A stretch of DNA of 64,000 nt from Macrobrachium rosenbergii (GCF_040412425.1 NC_089782.1:24604122-24668121), one strand, 5' to 3'. Shown: positions 34,101 through 46,101, counted from the first letter of the stretch. The notes: generated by a model from the letters alone, not told the origin. Program-made: numbers and translations.

Positions 34101-34785
34101 TCAACATGAGGGAATTGGCGAAATCAGATATAATGGAATAAGTTCAAATTGGTGGGACTGACTGGGTGTGGTGTAATCGGCCGGGGTTGGTAGGGCTCTA
34201 TCTATCTCCGAGGATGAAGACGTGAGGAGAGAGGTTCCTTTTTTCCTCTCTTCCTCCCTTGAAGGTCTTTGTGTTTCCTTCGGAAAAGTTCGGGTCCTGA
34301 CTGACAAAGGTAGATGCGTAAACTGATAGAAATGTATTTGAGATGGGTTTTTGTCATCATTAATATGTGCCCGTGGGAATATTTATATTGCGCTTTGCAC
34401 GCCCATAATTCGATAATCATTTAGAAAATAATGCCTCGTTTGCAACCCTGCTCCTGAACAGCTCAGTTGAAAATGTTTATTAATTTCGGTTATTATGATG
34501 GAGTGCAGGCATATCGTGCACCGGAAATAGTTATGAACATTGGCCAGTATTACACGGTTATAAATATCAACTCGGATTTTCTGTCAAAATTGCGTGGAAC
34601 AGAAATGTTCGTCATCACAAAATCCTCATTGTAATTTAGTAAAGTAAGCTAGGAAACAACCCCTTGATGAATGTTAAGCCTGTTTCTCTCTCGTCATTTC
34701 ATGTGGAACCCAGCATGTTTGTTATTTTAAGCATAGAATCTTATACGTGATAGATACTGGACTGCTTTCGTCGCAGCTTGGTATT

Positions 34786-34788
<3 letters not shown>
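31140..34788. other. No gene seen; 3.6 kb of mostly ordinary sequence
   Basis: Small patches only: purine-rich 31,230-31,530, alternating CG at about 32,496-32,508, short (CT)n at 32,613-32,631, (GT)n at 32,660-32,674, (GA)n at 32,874-32,891 and (TA)n at 34,001-34,015. The longest frames (100-118 codons) have no domain signature. Several combine low-complexity patches. Confidence 0.45.

Positions 34789-34829
<41 letters not shown>
34789..34829. repeat. (GA)n microsatellite
   Basis: About 17 units with one GG interruption. Confidence 0.9.
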
Positions 34830-34831
<2 letters not shown>

Positions 34832-35495
34832 ATAACAGGCGTAGGAGGTCATTGCTTCGTCAGAATGCCATCATTTCATAATTAAAATCTGAGGGCTTTG
34901 AAGGAGTAATCCTCAACCAAGGGGTGAAACCCTTGGTCAAGTATATATTGTCTGACTTAACAAGGTTCAACTTTGCTCATGCGGTTGCACTTCTCTTGCA
35001 GTTCTCTGAAGTGTCGACCTCATTAGGTGGGACAGGGTTTTCCTAAGAAAATAGTTGGTATAGAAACTGATTCACTGCTTCTAGTTGTGTGGAGAATGGT
35101 TTGATACTGCTGGTTCCGAATGGGTTTTCTTGAATTAGGCAGTGCCTTTGCTAACCCAGGCCAGCTTACTCTGGTAGTATTTAATTTCTTAAACGAATGG
35201 CAGTTCTGGAGTGAAGTTGTAGGTTTTAGCAAGAGTGGAAGAAACTAGAACATGAAATAGCTTTGGAAATCCAGAACACAAATACAAACAAAAATAGCTG
35301 TTTCAAAATCGAACTTGCTTTTGAACAGATAGTTGGGTACTTGGCATCAGTGATAACATAACCTTTCCTTGGAGAGTAATTTGACATTTTCCTCTGTATC
35401 TAGTAAAAATAATTATTATCCTTGTTAATGGCGTATGTCCAGACGACATAGTTTTCACTCAAATCAAATCAGTATCTTGATAATTGAAATGTGCT

Positions 35496-35498
<3 letters not shown>
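34830..35498. other. No gene seen
   Basis: Contains the small inverted string CCAAGGGGTGAAACCCTTGG at about 34,917-34,936. The 69-codon - frame at 35,023-35,232 has no recognised motif. Confidence 0.45.
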
Positions 35499-35558
<60 letters not shown>

Positions 35559-35571
35559 TGTGTGTGTGTGT
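35499..35571. repeat. (AG)29 then (TG)n compound microsatellite
   Basis: AG to 35,556, then TG to about 35,571. One of the four long GA-oriented arrays. Confidence 0.95.
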
Positions 35572-35923
35572 ATGTGTGGTGAATGTACATTATAAGTATA
35601 ACCGTATGCATAAAGTATACGTACTTTTATGTACTGTATGGCAGTCTTCAACAGAATGCCGTTGGTGCATGCATTTGCATTGTATTTATGAACGTAGAAT
35701 TTGGCTTTCAGTACTGGCAAGAAATAAAAACGCCGGAGAATAATTGTTACTGTCCTCCTTGTGTAATCTCCCCGGAATTTGTGACTGTTTTGCTGTTGAT
35801 ATGGTGATAATTATGGCGACCCATTTCGTCAAGAATGACGTTAATGTATATAACAGAAGAGTCGAGACGACTAGTCCTTGAATGGGGAGTTCATCTCCCG
35901 AAGACTATCGATACACAGTGTTT

Positions 35924-35929
<6 letters not shown>

Positions 35930-35964
<35 letters not shown>

Positions 35965-35965
35965 T
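35930..35965. repeat. (ATT)11 microsatellite
   Basis: Triplet array without the (TAA)n-element body next to it. Confidence 0.95.
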
Positions 35966-36072
35966 ATTAAAGAGCCTCCTGGTAATCAGCAAATCTATAG
36001 AAATGAGTTTGCTAGTCGTACTCCCTTTTTCTGGATCCCAACTGACTCGTGTTCACGTTTACAGCTTGTAAA

Positions 36073-36122
36073 ATGTCAGGCCGGGATCGAACCACGGAGA
36101 TTGCTCCACCACGGCTCTGAGA
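36073..36122 (-). other. Possible tRNA-like (pol III B box) SINE fragment
   Basis: On the - strand, GTGGTTCGATCCCGGCC matches the B box GGTTCRANNCC perfectly and is preceded by GCCGTGGTGGAGCAATCTCC. An A box at the usual 30-40 nt spacing is not clear, so a truncated tRNA-derived SINE is more likely than a tRNA gene. Confidence 0.4.
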
Positions 36123-36249
36123 ATAATCATTTCCGTTATCATAGGAAGGAATAGACTAGTCACCGGGGGCCAAGGTTACAGTAAAATAGAGACGAATATA
36201 CAAATCTTAACTTGAATCATGATGATGACAATTAATGTGGGTAATATAA

Positions 36250-36460
36250 AGGCCATTGACATGAAATTTAAGCTTCCAAAGAATATGGTTGTCTTTTGAA
36301 ATGACAGAAGATGATAGGAAATACAGAAAGGAGAGAGCAGATATTAGAATACGAAGATAAATTAACAAATTATAAATAAATATATGAAAATGTTAAGGAA
36401 ATTACAAAAAGTACAAGGAGAACTGTTTTAGGGCAGTATTATATTGGATCTTGAATAGAT
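36250..36460 (-). mobile_element. (TAA)n-tailed retroposon, copy 2 (tail missing)
   Basis: Aligns with the copies at 1138 and 45,495 through GGCCATTGACATGAAATTTA, AGCTTCCAAAGAATATGG, and AGGAAATACAGAAAGGAGAG. It extends further 5' of the element into ATTAACAAATTATAAATAAA and ACAAGGAGAACTGTTTTAGG, sequence I remember as part of the full family. The tail half (CATATGGAAC and the triplet tract) is absent. Same orientation as the other copies. Confidence 0.65.
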
Positions 36461-36599
36461 TTTGTAATATGAGTGAATTTATTTTATTCTAAATTTGATC
36501 TTACGTCAAATATTCGCGAGGTGGTAAACGAAAATGAAATTATTCTCTACCCTTCATACTGTGCTCAAGATAAACTTGCTTTCTCTCCAGTGATAGATG

Positions 36600-36601
<2 letters not shown>

Positions 36602-36661
<60 letters not shown>
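36602..36661. repeat. (CT)30 microsatellite ending near CAG
   Basis: Ends CTCTCCCAGCAG, acceptor-like. Confidence 0.95.
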
Positions 36662-36663
<2 letters not shown>

Positions 36664-36740
36664 AGCAGTATGCCTGTGCTGTTTGCATTAGCTGTCACCT
36701 TTAGGACGACTAGCCTCCGGTTGTAGTACGTATTGATAGC

Positions 36741-36744
<4 letters not shown>

Positions 36745-36774
<30 letters not shown>

Positions 36775-36797
36775 CTGAGAGAGAGAGAGAGAGAGAG
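36745..36797. repeat. (GT)n ... (GA)n pair
   Basis: GT at about 36,743-36,768, then a TGTGCCT spacer and (GA)n at 36,778-36,797. Confidence 0.9.
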
Positions 36798-36929
36798 TTG
36801 GGGGATGAAAGTAGGGGTAATGACGGCGGTCGTAGGGATGTGAGGCTGCGTAAAGGATTTTTTATTTCGATGGAATTTAATCCACTTGTTTTGAAATGGC
36901 TGTGTGAGATCACTGGTTTTATTTGTTTG

Positions 36930-37330
36930 TGATTGCAGTCATGAGGACTCTGTTTGTGTGAAATGGTTGATGTCGTGGGTTTTATTTCTTCGAAATGTGA
37001 ATTGGCTGTTTGAGGATTTTTTTTTGTTTTTGTTTTTTTAAGATTATTGAAAGGATAATTTTACTTACAAAGTTTTATACGATTTGAGGATTTCATTTTT
37101 ACATTTATCATGTTGTGGGGATTTTATTTGTTTAAATTTGCTATGTTATGGGGATTTTCTTTAAATTTATGTTGTGAGGACTGTTTTTATTAAAGTTGTT
37201 GTTATGAGCGTCTGATGTGTTTCAAATTGCCGTGTTGTGACAACTTTTCGTGTAAAATTGCTATAGGATGAGAATTTCAATTTATTATATCTGTGTGAGG
37301 ATATTATATTAACTGGTAAACATTGCTGGT
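36930..37330. repeat. Degenerate ~45-bp T-rich tandem repeat
   Basis: Recurring GTGAGGATTT or TGGGGATTTT, a T-rich run, and AAATTGCTATGTTATG or AAATTGCCGTGTTGTG, in about eight diverged units. Another related-looking series with TTAGAAGTTGTTTTTGTTAT and TTGGGG recurs at about 37,500-37,740. Confidence 0.65.
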
Positions 37331-38200
37331 ATTCAGTTTTGTAATTATCGTGCTATCATAGTATTTTCTATATTAAAAGTCGCCGAGATTTTTTAAGAAC
37401 GATTTTTTCTTTAGGTTTTATTTGTTTTGCATTTCGGTATTGATGTATATGTCATAAGTTTTGTGTTTATTTGATAGCTGTTTTTGTTATTTGGTGGTAC
37501 ATGAGAAACTGCTGTTGTTATTGGGCTATGTAGTTATTTTTTATCATGTTAGAAGTTTTTCAGTTGGCGATTTATACGTTAGAAGTTGTTTTTGTTATTG
37601 GGGAGAGCTTATGTTAGTTTTTATTTTTTAACGCCGGACGCTTATGTTGAAATTGTTTATGTCATTGGGGACACATGCTATTTGGAGGATTTATATATTA
37701 GAACCTTTTTGCATGTTATTGGGGGACGCATACTTTAGCGGTTGGTTTTGTTAAAGGAGGCACATAATATGTTGGAAGTTTTCTTCTCCGAGTTGGTTAT
37801 GTTCGGAATTCGGAATGAATCCTTATCGAGGATTTTGTGTGCCGAAAATTCTTATAATCCAAAGTTTTCGTTATTCCAACAAATGCTAATTTTTCAACGA
37901 GTTATCGTTTATGAATCATTCGTCATGGCTTATTTTTTGTTCAGGTCAAATGAAAGTATTGTTTCTGGTCTACTTTTATGAATGATTTATTTGTTTTGAT
38001 CTCTCCTGTCGTTAACAGGTGTTTTTGTTTGGAGATGCTGTTATAGTATCAGGTTTTTCTCACTAAAGGTAAACCGGATTTAATTCGAAGATGTTCGTGG
38101 ACTGTTCTTTATGAATTTTACTTTACTGCGTATAATTATTGAAGGCCTTGCTTATAAAACTTATTAATGTTATTACTGTGTTTATAAACTTATTAATGTG

Positions 38201-38204
<4 letters not shown>
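37331..38204. other. No gene seen; decayed repeat continues
   Basis: Strongly T- and G-biased + strand. The 79-codon + frame at 37,742-37,981 starts in the decayed repeat and has no motif. Confidence 0.5.

Positions 38205-38279
<75 letters not shown>
38205..38279. repeat. (TA)37 microsatellite
   Basis: Pure array. Confidence 0.95.
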
Positions 38280-38284
<5 letters not shown>

Positions 38285-38488
38285 ACACATTACATACACA
38301 CTCCACCTTTTTACATTGAATGTAAAGTCGTATAAATTCAGATCATCCCCGACTCTCAAAAATTGGGGAACTTCCTCCCACATTAGGTGGGGGCCGGGAT
38401 GCGTGGGGTCAATTTCCCTGAATCGGTGAGTGGACGATAACTCGCTCCAATGCTCATTGTGTTTGACACTTCCCCACAGTTTCTATTG

Positions 38489-38490
<2 letters not shown>

Positions 38491-38546
<56 letters not shown>
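38491..38546. repeat. (CT)28 microsatellite
   Basis: Pure array abutting the tRNA-like sequence downstream. Confidence 0.95.
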
Positions 38547-38550
<4 letters not shown>

Positions 38551-38640
38551 CGACGGTAAGTGCTGAGCTCACAAACTGAGGGACCGTGTTCGATTCTCCA
38601 ACTGGATGAATGGGCAAGGCTAAAATTTAGTCTGCCATTC
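38547..38640 (+). mobile_element. Possible tRNA-derived SINE
   Basis: GGTAAGTGCTGAGC (A-box-like) at about 38,555 and GTGTTCGATTCTCC (B-box-like, 38,587-38,600) lie about 30 nt apart, as in pol III promoters, followed by a unique body with GGATGAATGGGCAAGGC. It sits between two microsatellites. The A box is imperfect and no target-site duplication was found. Confidence 0.45.
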
Positions 38641-38762
38641 TTGACCTATGCAGTGAATTGCTCCGTTAAAATGAGTACTATCAAAACAGGAGGGCGTAGA
38701 ATCCCTCCCATTGAGTTGAAACCATTCTCTTGAGTCTAGATAATTTTCTCTTGTCAGATATA

Positions 38763-38768
<6 letters not shown>

Positions 38769-38850
<82 letters not shown>
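38769..38850. repeat. (TA)41 microsatellite
   Basis: Pure array. Twenty bases later AAG then GTGAGTGAAA (from 38,871) is a strong donor-like string without an adjacent acceptor. Confidence 0.95.
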
Positions 38851-38853
<3 letters not shown>

Positions 38854-39122
38854 TTAAGTCCACGTTGAAGGTGAGTGAAAACCGGGACTTTGAACAAGAA
38901 CTTCGCAGTTTATTCTACATTTTCGATGTTCACACTGAATACAAAAGAAGTTTGCAGAGATTTATACATAAAAACAGAAGGGGGGGGCGGGGTTACAGAC
39001 AACATGTTCTTTAAACAAAAAGACTGGGGCAAGATCAGGATAATCCAAGGGATAGTCTCTAGCAGATTTCTTTTCCGATGGTCGTTGACCTTTGTATTGA
39101 CTTATATACGTGATATATATTC

Positions 39123-39125
<3 letters not shown>

Positions 39126-39194
<69 letters not shown>
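39126..39194. repeat. (TA)34 microsatellite
   Basis: Pure array. Confidence 0.95.
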
Positions 39195-39197
<3 letters not shown>

Positions 39198-40070
39198 GTA
39201 ACTATGTGCATTAATGAACAGACTTTCGGAACTAGCCTCAACAGATATTATTGCTTAGGTCTTAGTTCAGATCTTGGAGGTCTTTCCTTATCCCGTTAAT
39301 TCAGGGCCATGAAATGACGTAGCTTCCATGAGGGCATGAAATGCCGTCCATTGACAAAGTTGCGTCCGCTGAAGCCTTAGCCACTCGTCCTTCAGTTTCA
39401 GTATGACCCAGTGACAAGGATTATATTTTATGGTCTTTCCCTTACCCTCGCCCTGTCATTATCCAGCTGACGTCGTTCGTGCTCAGTGACTTACCGTCGC
39501 AGTCTCTCCATTTTCGATATTGTCTCCCCCCCGTGCACGTCATCCTCAAGTAATCAGCCATTTACATAGGTCCTTGCTCGTGTGTGTCTCAAGTCTTGTT
39601 TATTTCATATACCGTCTCCTGAATATCTATTTTCTCAGCTTATTCCCTATTCGGGGTCGCTGTGTTAATGACCGTTCGCCAGCTGTTTCCAGCTTGAAAC
39701 GGTTCGTTTCCTAATTGGTATTGGCAAGTGTTATACGGACGAAAGTCTATAATTGTGGCATATTTTTTTTTTATATAACAAGTCAAGTTATATTTGTTCG
39801 AAATACTTTATTTTTATTTTAGATATTAATAGTGATTGTTTAATTTTTTCGAAATTGTATTCTTGATGTGATCTATTTACATAGAAAGTCAAGTTTTTGC
39901 AACAAGATTGTGCTGGTATCTATAGACGTGGAGTAAAGAATAAAAGAAAAAATTGAACCAATAAAAGTAAATGTGTAGAATCTGCCCTTTTATTATTTAT
40001 ATTCACCATGTTAGTAATTATTTCCGAATTATGTTGTCCTTCAGAGAAATTTAGTCGTGTAAGTCTCTCC

Positions 40071-40073
<3 letters not shown>
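39195..40073. other. No gene seen
   Basis: CATGAAATGACGT and CATGAAATGCCGT occur 30 bp apart near 39,310 and 39,345. Otherwise ordinary sequence. Confidence 0.5.
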
Positions 40074-40129
<56 letters not shown>

Positions 40130-40193
40130 CTCTCAGAGATGATAAGTATGGTGTTACAAACCTATTCATCTAAAATGTGAGGTGTGGGAAAAG

Positions 40194-40270
<77 letters not shown>
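40074..40270. repeat. Two long (CT)n arrays
   Basis: Arrays at 40,074-40,134 (with a CCTC interruption) and 40,198-40,270, separated by about 60 bp. The second ends TTTCTCTCCAGTAACCC, a strong acceptor-like string. Confidence 0.95.
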
Positions 40271-40577
40271 CAGTAACCCTCGGCAACCACTGTCCGATGT
40301 CAGTTACGGTTCAGTCTTTTGCACGGGATTTGGACGCCCTGTTTTGAAGGGTGCACGTAATTGGTGCGGCTGTGCATGAAGAGGGAGGGGCGGGGGGGTT
40401 CGTCAGGGCAGGTGTATTTTTTGGGGATGGGGCCAATAATTGAGTGGGTTCCCTTCCAGCGCTTCATGTGTGTGAGAGAGATAAAGAGAGAGAGTAAGCG
40501 CGAGAGGGTGGGTGAGAAAATATTATATACGGGATTTTTGAGTGGGATTGGAAAATAAAAATTAGTAGCGTAGAAAA

Positions 40578-40581
<4 letters not shown>

Positions 40582-40654
<73 letters not shown>
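40582..40654. repeat. (GA)36 microsatellite
   Basis: Longest GA-oriented array on the + strand. Confidence 0.95.
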
Positions 40655-40658
<4 letters not shown>

Positions 40659-40811
40659 AGGAGTTGGTAGGTTGAGAAAATGTGACAAAAATTGAGCAGG
40701 GAATTAGAGTACAGAATTATGTACTGATGGAAAGAGTCGTTATTTCCATTATTCTGGACACCTTGAAAGGACTGGGGGCTGCATTTTGCTATTGTATGTC
40801 GGTGATGAGTA

Positions 40812-41113
<302 letters not shown>

Positions 41114-41386
41114 ATCAACCTTACTAAATAGGCGGCCTTTGGATGGATTCCTTGACGGGACGGAATGGGTCAACCGTGTTCATCCACATCCCAATTATCC
41201 CCTGAATACGTAAGCTTTGATAAATTCCCCGATAGCTGGTCTACTGTTGTGGGCTGCAGTCAGATTGGAGAAGACTTTGGGGCAAGCAACCTCGTTCCAG
41301 AATAATTCCTTTAAAAAAAAATAACGGAAGGGTAATATCTTTCAAGAGCCACTCCTGGTTGAAAAAGTGCTAAAAAAAAAAAGTAG

Positions 41387-41441
41387 TGTGCTCAAGTAGG
41401 TAAAAAAATATGCACACGCACTCGTCCAGGCTCGATTCCCC
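41387..41441 (+). other. Possible tRNA-like SINE fragment
   Basis: TGTGCTCAAGTAGG (A-box-like) and GGCTCGATTCCCC (B-box-like) lie about 29 nt apart. There is no clear tail or duplication. Confidence 0.3.
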
Positions 41442-41958
41442 TTTCCTATAAGACGAGTCCCTTAACTCCTCACCCTCTCCTTATTATCTTTTCTCTCCTC
41501 TCCCCTTCTTGTTATGTCCCCTTTTTCCCCCTGACTCATTTCCCCTCTCCCCTCTTGGTTTTTCGCCCCCTTATAATTCTCTCTCTCTCTCTCTCTCTCC
41601 TCGTCTATGTTATGGAGTGAGTACATGTCCATTCACTTAAATTCAAAATCGATATGTTATGCCAGTTGATTTTATACGTGCAGCCATGCATATGTATCAT
41701 GTCAGTTGTGTTCTCTTGTATAAATTTTTTTGTGTTATGTATTTTTACATATGAATATTCTTCCTGAATGAATATTCTCCCTCAGGGTATCTCTGTATAC
41801 ATGAATACTAATGTATACCCATGGAGTTACGCAAATACACCATATATGGTGCATCGAATTCGCTATATAAATGAAGCATACAGAGGGAGAGCTAGTCTCG
41901 CACTTATTGAGAGCTCCCCTCTATCCAATTTGGTATCAGCCTCTTCATCTGTCATCTG

Positions 41959-41960
<2 letters not shown>
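41442..41960. other. No gene seen; CT-rich
   Basis: Pyrimidine-rich 41,445-41,600 including a short (CT)n at 41,579-41,598. Then ordinary sequence. Confidence 0.5.
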
Positions 41961-41998
<38 letters not shown>

Positions 41999-42045
41999 AC
42001 ATGTCTCTCTCTCTCTCACAGATGTGTGCATGTGTGATATGCATA

Positions 42046-42103
<58 letters not shown>

Positions 42104-42124
42104 ATGTGTGTGTGTGTGTGTGTG
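41961..42124. repeat. (CT)n ... (TA)n(TG)n microsatellites
   Basis: CT at 41,961-41,996 and 42,004-42,017, TA at 42,053-42,097 passing into TG to 42,124, then (TATG)n up to the foldback element. Confidence 0.95.
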
Positions 42125-42155
42125 TATGTATGCATGTCTGTATGTATGTACAGTA

Positions 42156-42492
42156 TGTTACAGGCAGATAGCGAAATCATGCCTTTTGCGAACTGCTTGA
42201 AATTTCAGGCAGACAGCGAAATGCACTGAGGGACATTTGTCCTCCCAAGGGCTAGTACTAAATACGGCGAAGTACATTTGATCCACACACGGGCTAGTAC
42301 TAAACACGGTGAAACAGTGACTCACCCACACTGTTTCGCAGTGTTTAGTACTAGCTCCCCTTGGGTGTCAAATGTATTTCGCTTTATTTAGTACTAGCCC
42401 CGGGGGATCAAATGTCCCTAAGTGCATTTCGCTGTCTGCCTGAAATTTCAGTCAGTTCGTGAAGTGCCTGGTTTCGCTATCTGCCTGTAACA
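42156..42492. mobile_element. Palindromic foldback transposon (MITE-like), 337 bp, TA-flanked
   Basis: The left arm begins TGTTACAGGCAGATAGCGAA and the right arm ends in its complement at 42,492, each bordered by a TA dinucleotide (42,154-42,155 and 42,493-42,494). The arms pair almost to the centre at 42,324: TGAAATTTCAGGCAGACAGC, AAATGCACT(G/T)AGGGAC, GGGCTAGTACTAAA and AACACGGTGAAACAGTG each have a mirror partner on the right. Inside each arm the GCTAGTACTAAA + GCGAAA module is itself duplicated, so the arm grew by tandem copying. It is noncoding. Insertion into TA is typical of Tc1/mariner-type and some other DNA transposons, but since the surroundings are (TA/TATG)n the duplication cannot be proved here. 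Confidence 0.85.
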
Positions 42493-42741
42493 TATATATA
42501 TATATATATATACATACATACATATACATACATACATATATATATACATACGTATATATATATATATATACATTATATTATATGTGATATATAATAGCTA
42601 CATATGTGTTACATACATACATACATACGTATTTGATTGTAATTTCACGTGATATATAAAAGCTCAGTTGTGTTTCGACACAAACGCACACACACACACA
42701 CACATCACGACCTCACTTTCAACACACACACACACACACAC
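42493..42741. repeat. (TA)n, (TACA)n and (CA)n microsatellites
   Basis: TA/TACA mixtures at 42,493-42,632, then (CA)n at about 42,683-42,703 and 42,724-42,741. Confidence 0.9.
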
Positions 42742-43039
42742 AAACCTTTTTTCACAGGCAAATGCTCAATGAACAGGAAGCTAGCCACGACCCAGCCTCG
42801 TAAATAGGATGCGCCGGCTGTCGGGGCTGTCGAGTTGCATGCTGTCAGTATTTTTCATTTCCCATTTATTAAAGTTGTTTGTCCTTTCCAAAATGCGTCG
42901 TTGGTGGCACTGGCATGATTATGTCATTTTGGGGTGGGGGCGATATGTTTCCTGTGGTCTTTCCTCCTCTTGTATTGATTTGAGTTTGTCTTAATACTTT
43001 ACATGGATTTTAGTTCATTTTCCTGATAATTTTGTCACA

Positions 43040-43245
43040 GGACGTTACTAAAATTATAGTAATATCCTGGACTAATATTATTTGATCAAGTTTTATTGAT
43101 ATCCTGGACTTAATTTTATTTGATTAAATTATCGTAAAATCGTGGACTGATATTTTTTTATTAAATTGTATTAATATCCTGGACTAATATTTAATTAAAT
43201 TATATTGATATCCTGAACTAATTTTATTTGACTTTTAACATCATA
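43040..43245. repeat. Degenerate ~46-bp AT-rich tandem repeat, five units
   Basis: Each unit has ATATCCTGGACTAATATT or a close variant followed by TTTGATTAAATTAT. Noncoding. Confidence 0.85.
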
Positions 43246-43266
43246 ATCGACATCAAAATTGTCCAC

Positions 43267-43268
<2 letters not shown>

Positions 43269-43303
<35 letters not shown>
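43269..43303. repeat. Poly-T tract, about 35 bp
   Basis: Longest homopolymer in the window. It could be the poly-A tail of a minus-oriented retroposon, but no body is recognisable on the right flank. Confidence 0.9.
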
Positions 43304-43305
<2 letters not shown>

Positions 43306-43623
43306 CGCGAATGTTAAGCCAGACCTTCATTAGCATTCGTGACCTACCTTCGCTGCTTATTGGTCGTGATGTTTTGAGCATACGCTAGTTTAAATTGGTA
43401 TTTCCTGTTCACCTTAATCATACTGGATGTCATTCTGTGGATAGTCCCTTTCCCTGGTATTAAAGAATAATGTCGCAAAAATACGTCTGGTGGAGCCGTG
43501 TTGGAAAATAGTGCTAGAATCCATTTTGCGCTTCAAGGAAAGTTAAGATGGTCGAATGTCGGCCATTTTACGTATTGAGTAGGCGTTTTAAAGGTGTACG
43601 TGCTTGCTTTGAACATTAGGGTA

Positions 43624-43624
<1 letters not shown>

Positions 43625-43687
<63 letters not shown>

Positions 43688-43797
43688 AGAAAAAGCGTTT
43701 GACGTGATAACTTTCCTTTGTCTCTCAAAACTGCATATGAAATGTGTCTTGCTCCGAGCTTTCATTTCTATTCTTCATTTCCAAATCCTTTGAAAAA

Positions 43798-43831
<34 letters not shown>
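43625..43831. repeat. (CT)31 and (CT)16 microsatellites
   Basis: Arrays at 43,625-43,686 and 43,800-43,831. Confidence 0.95.
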
Positions 43832-43832
<1 letters not shown>

Positions 43833-45494
43833 GTGCTTCACCCTTCTGCCGCGACGCTTTCATCTTGAGGTCCCTTTTCAAGAGAAGTATGTTCCCCCCT
43901 TCCCCAACCTCCACCCCCCGCAGACTATGTCCTCATATTTTTCTGCTCCCCTTCACCCCCACTTGTTCTCTTTTCTACGTACCGTGATGGGAGAGGAGAA
44001 GAAGAAGAAGAAGAAGGAGAAAAGAAGAAGGTTAAGTTAGTTCTTCCCTCCTGCCTGCCTGTGTTCTGGATGAATTTTCACCCTCCACTTGTTTCAAAAA
44101 GTCCGCTCTCTTGGTTCCCCTTTGGGCCTATCTCGCCCCGCTGGATGGATCCCCTCTGTGTGACGTCAGGTTCTCTTCCTTTGTCATTTCTCTCCTTTAT
44201 TTTCGTATGTCATTACTGGTGTTGATCTCAGTTTTCTCACCGTGTCGCTTCGTCGTAGACAGTGTTTCGCTTTATTTGTCATAATTTACCTTTTTTTATT
44301 TCAAAATTTTTCTGCCCATGATCCCCTTATTTGTTTTTTTTTTATTTTTTTCGCGTGGATTTATCCCTTCTCTGATTAGCCCAGTTTTTCATCGATTTTA
44401 ACCCCAGCTTCGCTGATGATTCAAAGGTCTGGCTCTTTGATAAGTAATAAAATACGGCAAGTAAAAGGACTCCATAGGATACCCCACGCTAACATATCCA
44501 GATTGCATCGCTTCTGAAAAAGTAACTTAGCTAAACACTGTCATAGTAAAGTAGCTGGTAGGTAGGAGGAGTCCGGCAAGTAATATATCCAAACGTCGGA
44601 TTTCATGGTTCCTCTTCCCTTGGCATATCATAACCTTCTCAGGCGACGTCAGCCATTACCATCCCTTCTCGTGTCGATATTCGGTAAATGCACATTGAAC
44701 CGTCACTTTCCTTCTCGATCCAGATATGTGCTTTGTGAAATTGTGCAAATATTTTTTTTATTCTTTCTAACATTTTATTTTTCGTGGCAGTATCCACAGG
44801 CAAAGTGTGTTTACATATTTTCTTCATTGTATATTTGTAAGCAATGCTTGTTTGTTACATATAAGATTCCTTGCAGTATTTATAAACAACTTTGGTGTAT
44901 TTTATAAAATATACTTCACTGTATATACGAACCAAGTTTGTGCTTTTATTTCCTTCATATCAATATTTTCTTCATAACAATTTTCTTCATAACGGTATGC
45001 ATAAACGAATGCATTATCACACATTTCGTCTCTGTTGTAATCATAGACGTTTGGCTAACTTGCATTTAAAAACCAACTCCGTTTTTCTTCGAGGGGAAAC
45101 TTCACGTTTCCCCTCGTCGCTTCTTGGGGTTAGTGCCATATCCACGGTCGATTCTATAGATCCAGTGTATCGATCTGGGCTCCATTCCCCTTTGATCCTT
45201 TCCCCCCTCCCTCCCTTCCCCTAGCCAATTTCATCCATCCCCATCACCCTCCTTCCCCCCTCCTCTCGTCTCTATTCTACTCCGCCCCTCATTTGCTATT
45301 ATTGATTCTGCCCCTTCCCATCATCATCAGTAAGGATTACACAGCCACAGAGTCGTTAATGATACAAAGGCTTCGTCGTGTACGCTAATAGTAAAAGAAA
45401 CGGTGTGTGGGTTCTTTGCTGGATGAACAGAGTAAATATTATGTCATGGAAACAAGCAGGCAAATGGCCTCTGGTTATGCTCTGATGGGTCTGA
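43832..45494. other. No gene seen; C/T-rich patches
   Basis: C-rich at 43,890-43,980 and 45,180-45,300, (GAA)n at about 43,996-44,030, T-rich at 44,290-44,350. TTTCTTCATAACAATTTTCT near 44,968 is part of a small local repeat. Frames of about 100 codons have no motif. Confidence 0.45.
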
Positions 45495-45533
<39 letters not shown>

Positions 45534-45680
45534 CCAGAATATGAATCCTATTTAGATGGAACAAGTTCACAGAGGCCATTGACTTGAAATTCAAGCTTCC
45601 AAAGAAAATGGTGTTCGTTGGGAAAAAGAGGAAGGTAAAGAAAGAGAGATCACTAATTAAAAAGAAACAATAAATTAATA
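45495..45680 (-). mobile_element. (TAA)n-tailed retroposon, copy 3
   Basis: (TAT)13 at 45,495-45,533 is followed by CCAGAATATGAATCC, AGATGGAACAAG, GAGGCCATTGACTTGAAATT, CAAGCTTCCAAAGAAAATGG and GGAAGGTAAAGAAAGAGAGA, the same order and orientation as at 1138-1316. Read on the - strand it ends in (TAA)n. Confidence 0.7.
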
Positions 45681-46101
45681 GCCAACTTCCGTGTAGCAGT
45701 GTAGCTTCTTGTCTTCATGTTCTTGCGCTTGTTATGTTTAAATTTATATCAACGTCTACCCCTTTCCCGGTTGTTATAAAAACACTATAAATCATCGCAG
45801 AATAAAAATATTATGAAAGGATTTCTCTTGCATTCACTTCAGGGCCATCTATGTACAAAAATTTTTTTTTTTTTTTTGCTTTTTCTTTTTTTAGATACTT
45901 GAAATAATTATGCAAATTGACGACGGGCATATGTGAACCCCACTCAGTCGAGGTCTGTGCGAAAATGGAAATCTAATTTCCGTAGATTTTAGCGCTCCCT
46001 CCCGACCAAGAATTTTTAATGTATCCTTTGTGCATATAAATTTAAGGTGCGGGTATTCGGCCTTGGGGAAAAGAGAAAGGAACAGTGTTTTTCCAGATTA
46101 A

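Noticed and set aside
38868..38880. GAAG|GTGAGTGAAA as an exon end
   Set aside because: Good donor string but no acceptor or open exon upstream, only a (TA)n array.
43269..43303. Poly-A-tailed processed pseudogene on the - strand
   Set aside because: No gene-like body or target-site duplication is visible beside the poly-T.
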